Positions 43,614-53,970 of a stretch of DNA of 64,000 nucleotides are shown piece after piece. The stretch's first letter is position 1. Each line of letters starts with the position of its first letter. The DNA comes from an uncultured Neglectibacter sp. (GTDB lineage: Bacteria; Bacillota; Clostridia; Oscillospirales; Acutalibacteraceae), in the NCBI GenBank assembly GCA_904419785.1, contig CAJFSY010000002.1:1-64000 (forward strand), written 5' to 3'. The notes under the pieces are model-generated. The model was not told where the DNA came from, did no database searches, and saw only the letters and a program-made list of their open reading frames with translations. The position numbers and the translations under genes were made by a program.

Positions 43614-44102
43614 TTGTTAAACTTAGATTGGTCCATTATTTGGAACATCGTTAATATCCTGGTGCTCTTCCTGCTGTTGAAGATTTTCCTCTTTAAGCCC
43701 ATCACAAAAATGATGGAAAGCCGCACTGCGGAGATCGAGAACAACCTGAAGGACGCCGAAGAGCAGAAGGCCAAGGCCCGCGAACTGACCGCCCACTATG
43801 AGGAAAAATTGGAAGGCGCGCGTGCTGAGGCAGCCCAGATCGTTTCGGACGCCCGGCAGCGGGGACAGCAGGAGTATAGCAATATCCTGAAGACCGCCAC
43901 TCAGGACGCCCAAAAGGAGAGGGAACGCTCCCGGGCGGAGATGGCTCAGGAACGGGAAGATATGCTGCGGGGCGTGCAGGAAAACGTTACCGAGCTGGTG
44001 CTTCTTACAGCCTCTAAGCTTTCTCAGAAGGAACTGGACCAGGAATCGGACCGCAAGCTGGTGGACTCTTTCCTTTCGGAAACTGATGGTGGCAAGCTAT
44101 GA
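43614..44102 (+). CDS. atpF: F1Fo ATP synthase subunit b
   Basis: 162 residues: one N-terminal membrane helix (about 5-27) and a long charged coiled coil that forms the stator. The start is a TTG at 43614, with AAGGAAGG 10 bases upstream; no ATG or GTG is available. Its end overlaps atpH by four bases (ATGA). Confidence 0.93.
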   Translation: MLNLDWSIIWNIVNILVLFLLLKIFLFKPITKMMESRTAEIENNLKDAEEQKAKARELTAHYEEKLEGARAEAAQIVSDARQRGQQEYSNILKTATQDAQKERERSRAEMAQEREDMLRGVQENVTELVLLTASKLSQKELDQESDRKLVDSFLSETDGGKL

Positions 44103-44617
44103 GGACCTTGGAAAAACGTTACGCTCTGGCACTGTTTGAGCTGACCCAGGATGAGGAAGGCTTGCGCACCGGAGCGCAGCGGTTGATGGGAGACGAAAGC
44201 CTTTGGCAGGCCTTGAATAATCCTTGCGTTCCCAGGGAAGAGAAAGACAAGGTGCTGTGCCGTTTGCTGAAAGGCGAGATAAGTCCGGACCTTTTAAACT
44301 TTTTCCGGCTGCTGTGCCGGAGGGAGAGGCTTTCTCTGCTGCCCGCCATTGAGAAAGAGTATCACCAACTGAAACTGAAAGGGGAGGGCGCGGCCCAAGC
44401 GTTGTTCCGCTGTGCCAGACAGCCCGACCCCGCCGATCTTGCCCGGATCGGCGAAGCATTACAAAAACGCCATGGCCTTTCCAGAGTGGAGTTTCGCGTA
44501 GAGCTGGCCCCGGAATTACTGGGCGGCTTTGTGGTCCAGCTGGAGGGCGTTACCTATGATAAAAGCGTGCGGGGCCTGGTTCAAGGCCTGCGCCGCTCGC
44601 TGAAAGAGAGGGAATAA
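44099..44617 (+). CDS. atpH: F1Fo ATP synthase subunit delta
   Basis: 172 residues. MRTLEKRYALALFELTQ is the conserved N-end that binds the tip of an alpha subunit, and LAPELLGGFVVQLEGVTYDKSVRG is the conserved C-end that holds subunit b. It is rather basic and Arg-rich. Start overlaps atpF. Confidence 0.92.
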   Translation: MRTLEKRYALALFELTQDEEGLRTGAQRLMGDESLWQALNNPCVPREEKDKVLCRLLKGEISPDLLNFFRLLCRRERLSLLPAIEKEYHQLKLKGEGAAQALFRCARQPDPADLARIGEALQKRHGLSRVEFRVELAPELLGGFVVQLEGVTYDKSVRGLVQGLRRSLKERE

Positions 44618-44620
44618 GCT

Positions 44621-46141
44621 TTGAACGGCAAACCGGAAGAAATCGTATCTATTCTGAAAGAAGAGATTTCCCATTATGAGGAAAAAACTCAGGTCAGTGA
44701 AACCGGCTCCGTCGTTCAGATCGGAGACGGCATCGCCACTGTATATGGTTTGGAGAATGTCATGTACGGTGAGCTTTTGGAATTTGAAAACGGCACCAAG
44801 GCTTTAGCCATGAACTTGGAGACCGGAAGTGTGGGCTGCGCCTTGCTGGGCTCGGAAGAGGGCATCGAGGAAGGTGATCTGGTGCGGCGCACCGGCCGCC
44901 GGGCTTCAGTACCCGCAGGGGAAGAAATGCTGGGCCGGGTGATCAACGCCCTGGGTGCCCCCATTGATGGCAAAGGCCCTATCCACACTACCGAGACCCG
45001 CCTTATCGAGCGGGAAGCTTCCGGCGTGGTGACAAGAGAGCCCGTTAACGTGCCGTTGCAGACCGGTATTCTGGCGGTGGACGCCATGGTCCCCATTGGC
45101 CGGGGCCAGCGGGAACTGATTATCGGTGACCGGCAGACCGGTAAGACTTCTATCGCCGTGGACGCGATCTTGAACCAGAAGGGCCAGGACGTGATCTGCA
45201 TCTATGTGGCCATCGGCCAGAAAAATTCCACTGTGGCCAAGATATACAATACTTTGAATAAAAATGGCGCCATGGAATACAGCTTGATTTTGAACGCTTC
45301 CGCCAGCGAGCCTGCGCCTGTGCAGTATATTGCTCCTTACTCTGGAGTGGCTATCGCGGAATATTTCATGTCGAAGGGGAAAGATGTGCTTATCGTTTAT
45401 GACGATCTTTCCAAGCACGCAGTAGCTTACCGGACGCTTTCTCTGCTGCTGAAACGTTCCCCTGGCCGTGAGGCCTATCCCGGCGACGTGTTCTATCTCC
45501 ACTCCCGTTTGCTGGAGCGCGCTTGCCGCATGGCTCCCGAATATGGCGGCGGTTCTATCACCGCCCTGCCCATCATCGAGACCCAGGCTGGCGACGTTTC
45601 CGCTTACATTCCCACCAACGTGATTTCCATCACCGATGGCCAGCTTTATTTGGAAAGCAATCTGTTCCATTCCGGCGTTCGTCCGGCTGTGAACGTGGGC
45701 TTGTCTGTTTCCCGTGTAGGCGGCGCCGCTCAGACAAAGGCGGTAAAGAAGATCGCAGGCAGCCTGCGTATCGATTTGGCTCAGTTCCGGGAACTGGAAG
45801 TGTTCACCCAGTTCAGCTCTGATCTGGATGCCGCCACCAAAGAGGCTTTGGATCACGGCAACCGGCTGGTTGAGATCTTAAAGCAGCCTTTGTATCACCC
45901 CATGTCCGTATCCCGGCAAGTAGTGATTCTTTACGCTGCCACACAGAAGCTGCTGGCGGATGTGCCTGTGGAACGCACCCGCGAAGTGGCGTGGGGCCTG
46001 GCAGACGAAATGCAGGAGAAACATCCCGAAGTGATGGAAGCTATCGACAGCACCGGTGTTCTTTCAGAAGAGGGAGAGCAGGCAATTCGGGAATGCTGCG
46101 AGACTTATAAAAAGCAGGTGAGCGCCACATGGCAAGCATAA
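44621..46141 (+). CDS. atpA: F1Fo ATP synthase subunit alpha
   Basis: 506 residues. The P-loop is in [11 protein letters not shown], with the signature [17 protein letters not shown]. It forms the non-catalytic nucleotide sites of F1. The start is a TTG at 44621 with GAGAGGGA upstream, 3 bases after atpH. Its end overlaps atpG by 13 bases. Confidence 0.97.
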   Translation: MNGKPEEIVSILKEEISHYEEKTQVSETGSVVQIGDGIATVYGLENVMYGELLEFENGTKALAMNLETGSVGCALLGSEEGIEEGDLVRRTGRRASVPAGEEMLGRVINALGAPIDGKGPIHTTETRLIEREASGVVTREPVNVPLQTGILAVDAMVPIGRGQRELIIGDRQTGKTSIAVDAILNQKGQDVICIYVAIGQKNSTVAKIYNTLNKNGAMEYSLILNASASEPAPVQYIAPYSGVAIAEYFMSKGKDVLIVYDDLSKHAVAYRTLSLLLKRSPGREAYPGDVFYLHSRLLERACRMAPEYGGGSITALPIIETQAGDVSAYIPTNVISITDGQLYLESNLFHSGVRPAVNVGLSVSRVGGAAQTKAVKKIAGSLRIDLAQFRELEVFTQFSSDLDAATKEALDHGNRLVEILKQPLYHPMSVSRQVVILYAATQKLLADVPVERTREVAWGLADEMQEKHPEVMEAIDSTGVLSEEGEQAIRECCETYKKQVSATWQA

Positions 46142-47019
46142 CGGAAATTCGTTCCCGGATGAAGAGCGTCGAGCAGACGCTGAAGATCACCAACGCCATG
46201 TATCTGATCTCATCCGCTAAGGTGAAGAAAGCCCGCAAACAGCTTGCGGAAGTAGAGCCCTATTTTGACCGGCTGGCCAAGACAGTGCTCGATATCTTCC
46301 GGCATTCCCCAGATTTAAAGCATCGGTATATCGACGGTCACAACAAGCCCAAGGAAGAGTATAAGACAGGCTTTGTGGTGATTACTGGCGATAAAGGTTT
46401 GGCGGGCGCTTATAACCATAATGTGTTGAGGCTGGCGGAAAGCTATCTTGAGCGGAAAAAGGACCCAACGCTGTTTTTGATCGGCCAAATGGGACGGCAT
46501 TATTTTGAGAAAAAAAATATCACCATTGACGCGGAGTTTATGTATACCGCTCAAGACCCCATTTTGGACCGGGCCCGTGAAATTTCCAATACGCTTATTG
46601 GTCTGTATGAGCAAGAGGCGTTAGATGAGATTTATTTGGTGTTTACCCACGCTTATTCCGCCATGCGGATGGAGCCGGAGATCATCAAGCTGCTGCCTTT
46701 GGACCGGGCGATGCTCAGTGCACGCCGGGGCCTTTCCCAGGCTGACCAGTATCGGGACGTTGTGCGTTATGAACCTTCGAAAGAAGCGGTGCTCAATGTG
46801 TTGGTGCCGGGCGTGATCAAAGGGTATCTGTTCAGCGCGTTGGTTGAATCTTTTTGCAGCGAGCAGAATTCCCGCATGACCGCCATGGATTCCGCTTCGG
46901 ACAGCGCCCGAGAAATGCTCAAATCCCTGTCGTTGGAATTCAACCGTGCCCGCCAGGGGGCCATTACCCAGGAGATCACAGAGATTGCCGGGGGCGCTGC
47001 GGGTTTGACGCAGCTGTGA
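46129..47019 (+). CDS. atpG: F1Fo ATP synthase subunit gamma
   Basis: 296 residues. N-terminal [24 protein letters not shown]-like helix and C-terminal helix [11 protein letters not shown]...[12 protein letters not shown] make the central shaft. [14 protein letters not shown] is conserved. The N-end has Tyr-Leu-Ile in place of the usual Met-Xaa-Met segment, a small change. Translation start lies inside atpA. Confidence 0.94.
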   Translation: MASITEIRSRMKSVEQTLKITNAMYLISSAKVKKARKQLAEVEPYFDRLAKTVLDIFRHSPDLKHRYIDGHNKPKEEYKTGFVVITGDKGLAGAYNHNVLRLAESYLERKKDPTLFLIGQMGRHYFEKKNITIDAEFMYTAQDPILDRAREISNTLIGLYEQEALDEIYLVFTHAYSAMRMEPEIIKLLPLDRAMLSARRGLSQADQYRDVVRYEPSKEAVLNVLVPGVIKGYLFSALVESFCSEQNSRMTAMDSASDSAREMLKSLSLEFNRARQGAITQEITEIAGGAAGLTQL

Positions 47020-47072
47020 CCTGGCAATTTTTTAGAAATCAACCGGGGAGTTCCCTCCCCGAGACCAGATAG

Positions 47073-48482
<1,410 letters not shown>

Positions 48483-48494
48483 GGAGGGGTATGG

Positions 48495-48902
48495 ATGGCG
48501 TCTACATTCTATTTGGAGATGGTTTCCCCTCAGGATATCTTTTTTTCCGGAAATTCCCAGCAGATCGTCTTGCCGGGATTGGACGGTTCTTACGGAGTGC
48601 TTCCCAATCATGAGCCCATGGTTACCGCTATCACAGCAGGGATTGTGCGGTTTCAAGATGGGGAAGGGACCTGGCATGAAGTAGTGATCAGCGACGGCTG
48701 TGTGGAAGTAATGCCGGAACGTGTGATCCTTTTGGCGGCAACCATTGAGCGGCCAGAGGATATTGACAAAAATCGGGCACTGGCGGCCAAACACCGTGCG
48801 GAGGAACGTTTGCGTCAGAAGCAGAGCCAGCAAGAGTATTATCAAACCCAAGCCGCTCTGTCTCGTGCTTTGGCCCGGTTGAAGGCCAAGCCGCCCCAGT
48901 AA
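48495..48902 (+). CDS. atpC: F1Fo ATP synthase subunit epsilon
   Basis: 135 residues. A beta sandwich with FYLEMVSPQDIFFSG and LPGLDGSYGVLPNHEPM, and a C-terminal helical hairpin (about 90-135) that can inhibit ATP hydrolysis. AAGGAGGGG lies upstream of the ATG at 48495. It is the last gene of the operon. Confidence 0.95.
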   Translation: MASTFYLEMVSPQDIFFSGNSQQIVLPGLDGSYGVLPNHEPMVTAITAGIVRFQDGEGTWHEVVISDGCVEVMPERVILLAATIERPEDIDKNRALAAKHRAEERLRQKQSQQEYYQTQAALSRALARLKAKPPQ

Positions 48903-48921
48903 GAGAAATATGAATATCTAT

Positions 48922-48957
48922 AAAAAGCGCCTTCAGCGAAAGCTGGGGCGCTTTTTG
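48922..48957 (+). terminator. Terminator of the ATP synthase operon
   Basis: AAAAAGCGCC and GGCGCTTTTT enclose an inner CAGC-GAAA-GCTG stem-loop and end in a T run. Confidence 0.92.
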
Positions 48958-49013
48958 TTGAGATATGCTCAGAAAATTTCCTTTGAAAATTAGACTTTTT
49001 TGCAAAGAAGGAT

Positions 49014-49056
49014 ATGGAATTTTTCCATTGAAATGAGACAGAAAGTTCGCTAAGAT
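49014..49056 (+). promoter_or_regulatory. Promoter and operator-like dyad of the GH42 gene
   Basis: TTGAAA (49028-49033), 17 bases, TAAGAT (49051-49056). Directly before the -35 is the palindrome ATGGAA-TTT-TTCCAT (49014-49028), a candidate regulator site. Confidence 0.65.
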
Positions 49057-49108
49057 AAAGACACAAGCGCAGGAGCTCTTGTGGGCCCCTTTAAAAGAGG
49101 AGGAGCGT

Positions 49109-51166
49109 ATGGAAATTAAGCAGAAATCAACATGGGAAAAAGTGGAATTGGGAACATGCTATTATCCCGAGCATTGGGATAAATCCCTGTGGGAACCGGA
49201 TTTGCGCCGGATGTTGGAGCATGGCATCACAACGGTGCGTATCGCAGAGTTTGCCTGGAACCTTACTGAACCGGAAGAAGGCGTGTATACATTTGACTTT
49301 TTTGATGAGTTTTTAGATTTGGCTGAACGAGTGGGCATGAAAGTGATTTTCGGCACACCCACAGCGACGCCTCCTGCTTGGCTCACTGAGAAATATCCCG
49401 AAGTGCTCAATGCCCGCCGGGATGGCGTTTTATACCGCCATGGCACCCGCCGCCACTATAATTATAATTCCAAAAAGTATCAGGAGCTTTCCGCTAAAAT
49501 CGTGGAACAGCTGGGTGCTCACTATGGAAAACGCCCCTGCATTGTAGGCTGGCAGATCGACAACGAGTTCAACTGCGAAACCCAACAGTTTTATTCCGAG
49601 AGCGATACTATCGCTTTCCGTGAGTTCCTCCAGGAGCGGTATGGGTCTTTGGAAGAATTGAACCGGGCGTGGGGCGCTGTATTCTGGAATCAGAGTTACA
49701 CCGATTGGGCTCAGGTGTATGTGCCCCGCACCACCTATGGGGATGGCACAAATCCTCATCAGTGGCTGGATTATATCCGTTTTGTGTCTGAGAGCACCAT
49801 CCGCTTTTGTAAGCTGCAAAGCGATATCCTTCGCAAATATATTAAGCCCGGTGATTTTATCACCACAAACGGCATGTTTGGCAGTGTAGATAACCACCGC
49901 CTTACCAGGGATTGCTTGGATGTCTATACATATGACAGCTATCCCAATTTTGCCTATGTGTGGGGTGACCCCAAGCATAACAATACACTGCTGGACCGGA
50001 AATGGAGCCGCCATTTGATGGAAGTCCGGTCAGTTTGCCCCCATTTTGGAATTATGGAACAGCAAGCGGGAGCCGGCGGCAGCGTGGGCATGGATGCTCC
50101 GGCACCCAAGCCTGGGCAGATGATGTTGTGGGCAATGCAAAGCATCGCTCATGGGGCTGATTACGTGAGCTTTTTCCGGTGGCGTACCGCTACGTTTGGA
50201 ACAGAGATCTATTGGCATGGCCTGTTGGATTATGATAACCTTCCCAACCGGAAAATGGATGAGCTGAAAAAGCTTCACGCCAGAGTGGAAGCTATTCAGG
50301 AAATAGCAGGATCAGACTATGTGGCGCCATTGGGCTTGCTGAAAGATTATGACAATGTGTTCGATTCTCAGGTGGATGCTTGGCACGGAAAACTGATCTC
50401 CGCCAGTGAGACGGAGCTTTTTGTAGCGGCTCAGCTTTCTCATACGCCCATGGACACTGTGTATCTCTACGAAGGCACTTCTTTAGAGGAGTTGAAAAAA
50501 TACCGGGTACTGGTTTTGCCGCATGGGGAAATTATGACGGAGTCCAAGGCGCGGCTGCTGGAAAACTATGTTCGCCAAGGCGGCTGCTTGATCGTGGGCG
50601 CCCGTACAGGCCAAAAGGACATTGACGGCCATTGCGTTATGGCGCCTGTGCCGGGGCTGTTGGCATCCCTCACACAAAGCAGCGTGAAGGAATTTACTTG
50701 GATCGGCCCTGGTGACGATCCCGTGCCCATGGAGTGGAATGGGCGTTCCTTGGAAACGGGCCTGTTCAATGAAGTGCTGACTGCCGCTGGGGAGGAAGCA
50801 AAGGTGCTCGCGCGTTACAACGGCGATATTTGGTATACAGGCGAACCTGCGTTGATCGAGACAAAAGTGGGCGATGGCAAAGTGTTCCACTTTGGCGGCA
50901 CCTTTACACGCGGGACTGTATCGGCGCTGTTAGACTATTTGGGTATGGCAGAGCCTTTCGGAGAGCTGGCACAGATTCCGGCAGAGTGTGAAATCGCTGT
51001 GCGGCGCAAAGGGGAGAAAGAATACCTGATCGTTTTGAACTACGGCAAGAAACCCCAAGAGATCTTTCTGAAACAGCCAATGGTGGATTTGGATAACCGT
51101 TGCGATGTGGAAGGGACTGTGGTCTTGGGAAGTTATGAAACAAAGGTATATCGGATAAACGGATAA
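49109..51166 (+). CDS. Beta-galactosidase, GH42
   Basis: 685 residues, standard three-domain GH42. The acid/base is Glu153 (WQIDNEFN) and the nucleophile Glu317 (FGIMEQQAG). CYYPEHWD at the N-end and GWQIDNE are family signatures, followed by the trimerisation and small C-terminal domains. It frees galactose from beta-galactosides such as galacto-oligosaccharides or pectic galactan fragments. No signal peptide. AGAGGAGGAG lies before the ATG at 49109. Transcribed alone. Confidence 0.95.
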   Translation: MEIKQKSTWEKVELGTCYYPEHWDKSLWEPDLRRMLEHGITTVRIAEFAWNLTEPEEGVYTFDFFDEFLDLAERVGMKVIFGTPTATPPAWLTEKYPEVLNARRDGVLYRHGTRRHYNYNSKKYQELSAKIVEQLGAHYGKRPCIVGWQIDNEFNCETQQFYSESDTIAFREFLQERYGSLEELNRAWGAVFWNQSYTDWAQVYVPRTTYGDGTNPHQWLDYIRFVSESTIRFCKLQSDILRKYIKPGDFITTNGMFGSVDNHRLTRDCLDVYTYDSYPNFAYVWGDPKHNNTLLDRKWSRHLMEVRSVCPHFGIMEQQAGAGGSVGMDAPAPKPGQMMLWAMQSIAHGADYVSFFRWRTATFGTEIYWHGLLDYDNLPNRKMDELKKLHARVEAIQEIAGSDYVAPLGLLKDYDNVFDSQVDAWHGKLISASETELFVAAQLSHTPMDTVYLYEGTSLEELKKYRVLVLPHGEIMTESKARLLENYVRQGGCLIVGARTGQKDIDGHCVMAPVPGLLASLTQSSVKEFTWIGPGDDPVPMEWNGRSLETGLFNEVLTAAGEEAKVLARYNGDIWYTGEPALIETKVGDGKVFHFGGTFTRGTVSALLDYLGMAEPFGELAQIPAECEIAVRRKGEKEYLIVLNYGKKPQEIFLKQPMVDLDNRCDVEGTVVLGSYETKVYRING

Positions 51167-51168
51167 AG

Positions 51169-51206
51169 AAAAGGGACGGTTTTCCATGGGGAAACCGTCC
51201 CTTTTG
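51169..51206. terminator. Two-way terminator
   Basis: A long stem (51169-51185 with 51189-51205, one mismatch) with flanking A and T runs, between the convergent GH42 and GH13 genes. Confidence 0.88.
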
Positions 51207-51222
51207 TGCGTTTGGATAAGAC

Positions 51223-52761
51223 TTATTGCTCCATCCGGTAAAGTTCGCTGCCGGAAACAGCGTCGGTAATGGAAATCGTAAAAGCGTCGTTTGAGAAATC
51301 GGCGTCCAAAAGGGCTTTTTGGCCAGCGTTTTCCCATGTGAAAGAAAGCTTGCTGCCTGCCCATGTGACAGTGATTTGAGCGTCCGGCCCAAACACAGGA
51401 TACGTTGCCCGCATCTTCAACAGTTCCAGCTGCTTTTGTACCACCGGTTTTTCCAAACCGGCAGCCATGTCCTCTTTGGAAAGGTTGGTGCGATTGATTT
51501 CTTTGTGCCCGCCGGCTCCGGCACGTTCCATGGCGGCGTAGTCGTTCTTTCCGGCGAACAAATCCAAATACCAGACCTGGGGCTTGCCGGGCATAAACAA
51601 CTGGATGGCACGGGCCAACAGCATCCGGCGGTCATCCTCGCCCAAAGCGCTGTAATAGGTGGCGTTCACCTGGTAATATACGTTTTTGGCGCCGTGAAGG
51701 TCTTTCACAAAGCCACCGCGTTTGACCAAGGTATCAATGAGCCCTTGGATACGCTCCTCAGACAGCAGGCCCTTTAAGTCCAGCAGAGGGATGCCATCAT
51801 GGCAGCCCAGCATATTCACGGTGCGCATGTTCTTTTCCAAAATCTCATTGGCCCAGCTTGCCAGCTTTTCGCCGGACTGCTGTTCGAAAGCGTCCAAAAC
51901 AAGACCGGGAAGGAAAAAGTCGTAGACCATATAGCCTTTTTCGGCGATGGTGCGATATGTCCCCTCTTCGTAGCTGGCGTGGATTTCCGGCAAAAGGGCG
52001 ACACCGTAAGGCTTGGCCATATCGGTGATCTGTTGGAGAAACTCCCAGGTGCCGGGGTCGTTGAGGAAGTTTTTGGAACCTACTTCTTTAGGCGCGTAGG
52101 CAAAAGCATCCAGCCGGACGATCTTTGCGCCATAACCGGCCAAGGCCGCCAAGGTCTGCTTGTAGAAGTCCAGCACCAGCGGGGATTTGATGTTCAGGTC
52201 CATTTGGCCAAGATAATGCTTTTTGCCGTTTTCATCCACGTCCACCTGTTGATAGAACGTGTTCCAATAAGGCTTCTTAGAGCCGTCGGCAAACTCCACC
52301 ACCAGCACCGGCAGGCCAGGCTTGCGGAAGAACATATCTTTAATATACTCCTGCCGGGGGACCAGCACACCTTCTTCATTCAGGTCGCCGCATCCAGCCC
52401 AAAATTTATTCCAGTCTATGAAAAAGTCCCGGTATTCAGAAGCCTCACCCTTTTCCAATAGGTCCTGGAACTGGGGGGATTGCACCGAAAGGTGGTTGAG
52501 GATAAAATCCAGCTTTAGGTCCACATGCATCTGCTGTAAGGCTTCCAGATCCTCCTTCTGGGCGATCTCTCCGTTGATGCCGTAATCGATCACAGAGAAG
52601 CCACGGTCCAGATCGGTGTGGAACATGCTGGGCAGGATGTAAAAAGAAGAGAAAGCTCCTTTGGCCTGTTGGTTTTTCAAAAAGTCTACCGCGTCGCCCA
52701 GAGTGCCTCCCAAACTGTCGGGATAGGCATTGAGCATGGGGCCGTAATTGATGGTATTCAT
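51223..52761 (-). CDS. GH13_18-like sucrose-type phosphorylase
   Basis: 512 residues, similar in size to sucrose phosphorylase. The catalytic set is Asp218 (IVRLDAFAYA), Glu259 (LLPEIHASY) and Asp322 (LGCHDGIPLLD). The family phosphorolyses sucrose, sucrose 6-phosphate or glucosylglycerate to glucose 1-phosphate. By eye, the acceptor loop block YYQVNATYYSALG has Val in the place of the Asp that binds fructose in Bifidobacterium sucrose phosphorylase, so the acceptor may not be fructose. The ATG at 52761 is preferred over GTG at 52770; AGGTGA lies 6 bases upstream. It is directly downstream of a kinase gene. Confidence 0.85.
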   Translation of the reverse strand: MNTINYGPMLNAYPDSLGGTLGDAVDFLKNQQAKGAFSSFYILPSMFHTDLDRGFSVIDYGINGEIAQKEDLEALQQMHVDLKLDFILNHLSVQSPQFQDLLEKGEASEYRDFFIDWNKFWAGCGDLNEEGVLVPRQEYIKDMFFRKPGLPVLVVEFADGSKKPYWNTFYQQVDVDENGKKHYLGQMDLNIKSPLVLDFYKQTLAALAGYGAKIVRLDAFAYAPKEVGSKNFLNDPGTWEFLQQITDMAKPYGVALLPEIHASYEEGTYRTIAEKGYMVYDFFLPGLVLDAFEQQSGEKLASWANEILEKNMRTVNMLGCHDGIPLLDLKGLLSEERIQGLIDTLVKRGGFVKDLHGAKNVYYQVNATYYSALGEDDRRMLLARAIQLFMPGKPQVWYLDLFAGKNDYAAMERAGAGGHKEINRTNLSKEDMAAGLEKPVVQKQLELLKMRATYPVFGPDAQITVTWAGSKLSFTWENAGQKALLDADFSNDAFTISITDAVSGSELYRMEQ

Positions 52762-52766
52762 AGCAA

Positions 52767-53723
52767 TCACCTGTTTGCAGCCATGCGCTGCTTGTATTCA
52801 TCATAAGTTAAAAGCTCGCTGGATTTGGAAACGATCAATTTTGCCGCATGGGCCCGGGCTTCCAGTTTTTGTTGTTCCAGCTCGATGACCATGGTGATAA
52901 ACGCCGTGTCAGCGTTTGCGTCCCGGCCACGGGAGAGCCGGTATTCACGGGTTTCGGCAGGAGTGCTTGCCAACAACACGGGAATGTCTACCCCTTGGAA
53001 TTTCCCAGAGTTCCCGTGGGTCCATTCCAGCACAACCACAGAGATGCCGCTGAAATCCTTTTCTTCATACCACAGGGCAGTGTCGTCCCGTCCCATGCGC
53101 TTGAGCCAGATCTTTTCTTTGCCGCTTTTGAATTGGGCCAGCACGTTTTCTAATTGGTCATATTCCTGTTCCAGTTCCGTGCCCAAATATTTAGAGAGTT
53201 CCTCCCGGCCGGCTTTTTGATAAGACGCCAGCCAAGGATATGTTTCACATTGTTCCGGGGAGGGGTCCAGATCGCGAAGATGCAAGTCTTTGAGGATCGC
53301 TGCGTGCTCTTCGGAATAAACGCCTTCGGCCAACATACCACGCACGCCCGCAAGCCGGAAAATCCGCATCCGCTCCATGTCGTTCAGCTCGGGGAAGCGC
53401 CGGGGATAGTTGTCACCGGAAAGGGTAAAAGCGCCAACACCCAGCTGGTTGAGGTAATAGGTGAGCAAAGCGGAAACACAAGTCTTTCCTACGCCGCTAC
53501 CGCCTGTGACGGTGATCACCGCCTTGTGGGCGGGATTTGTTTCCAGCGCTTTTTTGAGCAAAGGCAGCAAAGCTTGAAAAGTCACATTGGCTTTTTCAAT
53601 GGACATGGGCCCGATCCAAACTTTATCGCCGGGCATATCTCCCTGGGGGATATCCTCTGGGACTTGTGGAGGCTGCCAGGTGGTGACAGCATTGGTTATA
53701 GCTTGTAAGGCATCGATTGGCAT
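52767..53723 (-). CDS. P-loop kinase of unknown substrate
   Basis: 318 residues. The Walker A is TGGSGVGKT (73-81), followed by LSGDNYPRRFPELND (101-115), which recalls the substrate region of uridine kinase/phosphoribulokinase-like enzymes. Later blocks include VVVLEWTHGNSGKF and SRGRDANADTAF. Such proteins are sometimes labelled adenylylsulfate kinase, but no sulfate-assimilation gene is near. It is the first gene of a two-gene transcript with the GH13_18-like phosphorylase, 5 bases apart, so the substrate is probably a sugar or an acid released by phosphorolysis. GGGAGGGAG precedes the ATG. Confidence 0.75.
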   Translation of the reverse strand: MPIDALQAITNAVTTWQPPQVPEDIPQGDMPGDKVWIGPMSIEKANVTFQALLPLLKKALETNPAHKAVITVTGGSGVGKTCVSALLTYYLNQLGVGAFTLSGDNYPRRFPELNDMERMRIFRLAGVRGMLAEGVYSEEHAAILKDLHLRDLDPSPEQCETYPWLASYQKAGREELSKYLGTELEQEYDQLENVLAQFKSGKEKIWLKRMGRDDTALWYEEKDFSGISVVVLEWTHGNSGKFQGVDIPVLLASTPAETREYRLSRGRDANADTAFITMVIELEQQKLEARAHAAKLIVSKSSELLTYDEYKQRMAANR

Positions 53724-53765
53724 ATGGCTCCCTCCCAATGTGTAATGTATTTTATCAATGTTATT

Positions 53766-53794
53766 ATGATACCATAAGTTTTCATTCTCTTCAA
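53766..53794 (-). promoter_or_regulatory. Promoter of the kinase-phosphorylase operon
   Basis: Minus strand TTGAAG (53794-53789), 17 bases, TATCAT (53771-53766). The dyad TTATG-ATAC-CATAA (53764-53777) covers the -10 and could bind a repressor. Confidence 0.7.
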
Positions 53795-53911
53795 CTAAAA
53801 GTAGGATTGACGGCCAGGTGGAAATTTGTGTACGCAAAGGGAGATTCTGGTTTGTTTGGCATAAAAACAGCGCTTCTTTTAGGGGTTACAGGTTTGGAAG
53901 AAAGGGTGGGA

Positions 53912-53940
53912 TTGAAGAGGAGTTGAAAACATGGTATACT
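53912..53940 (+). promoter_or_regulatory. Promoter of mutY
   Basis: TTGAAG (53912-53917), 17 bases, TATACT (53935-53940), about 30 bases before the chosen start codon. Confidence 0.75.
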
Positions 53941-53970
53941 CTGCTTACTTTCGTTTTGAAAAGGAGAACA

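Noticed and set aside
52767-53723. Label adenylylsulfate kinase
   Set aside because: Only the P-loop is shared; there is no sulfate-assimilation context and the substrate loop differs.
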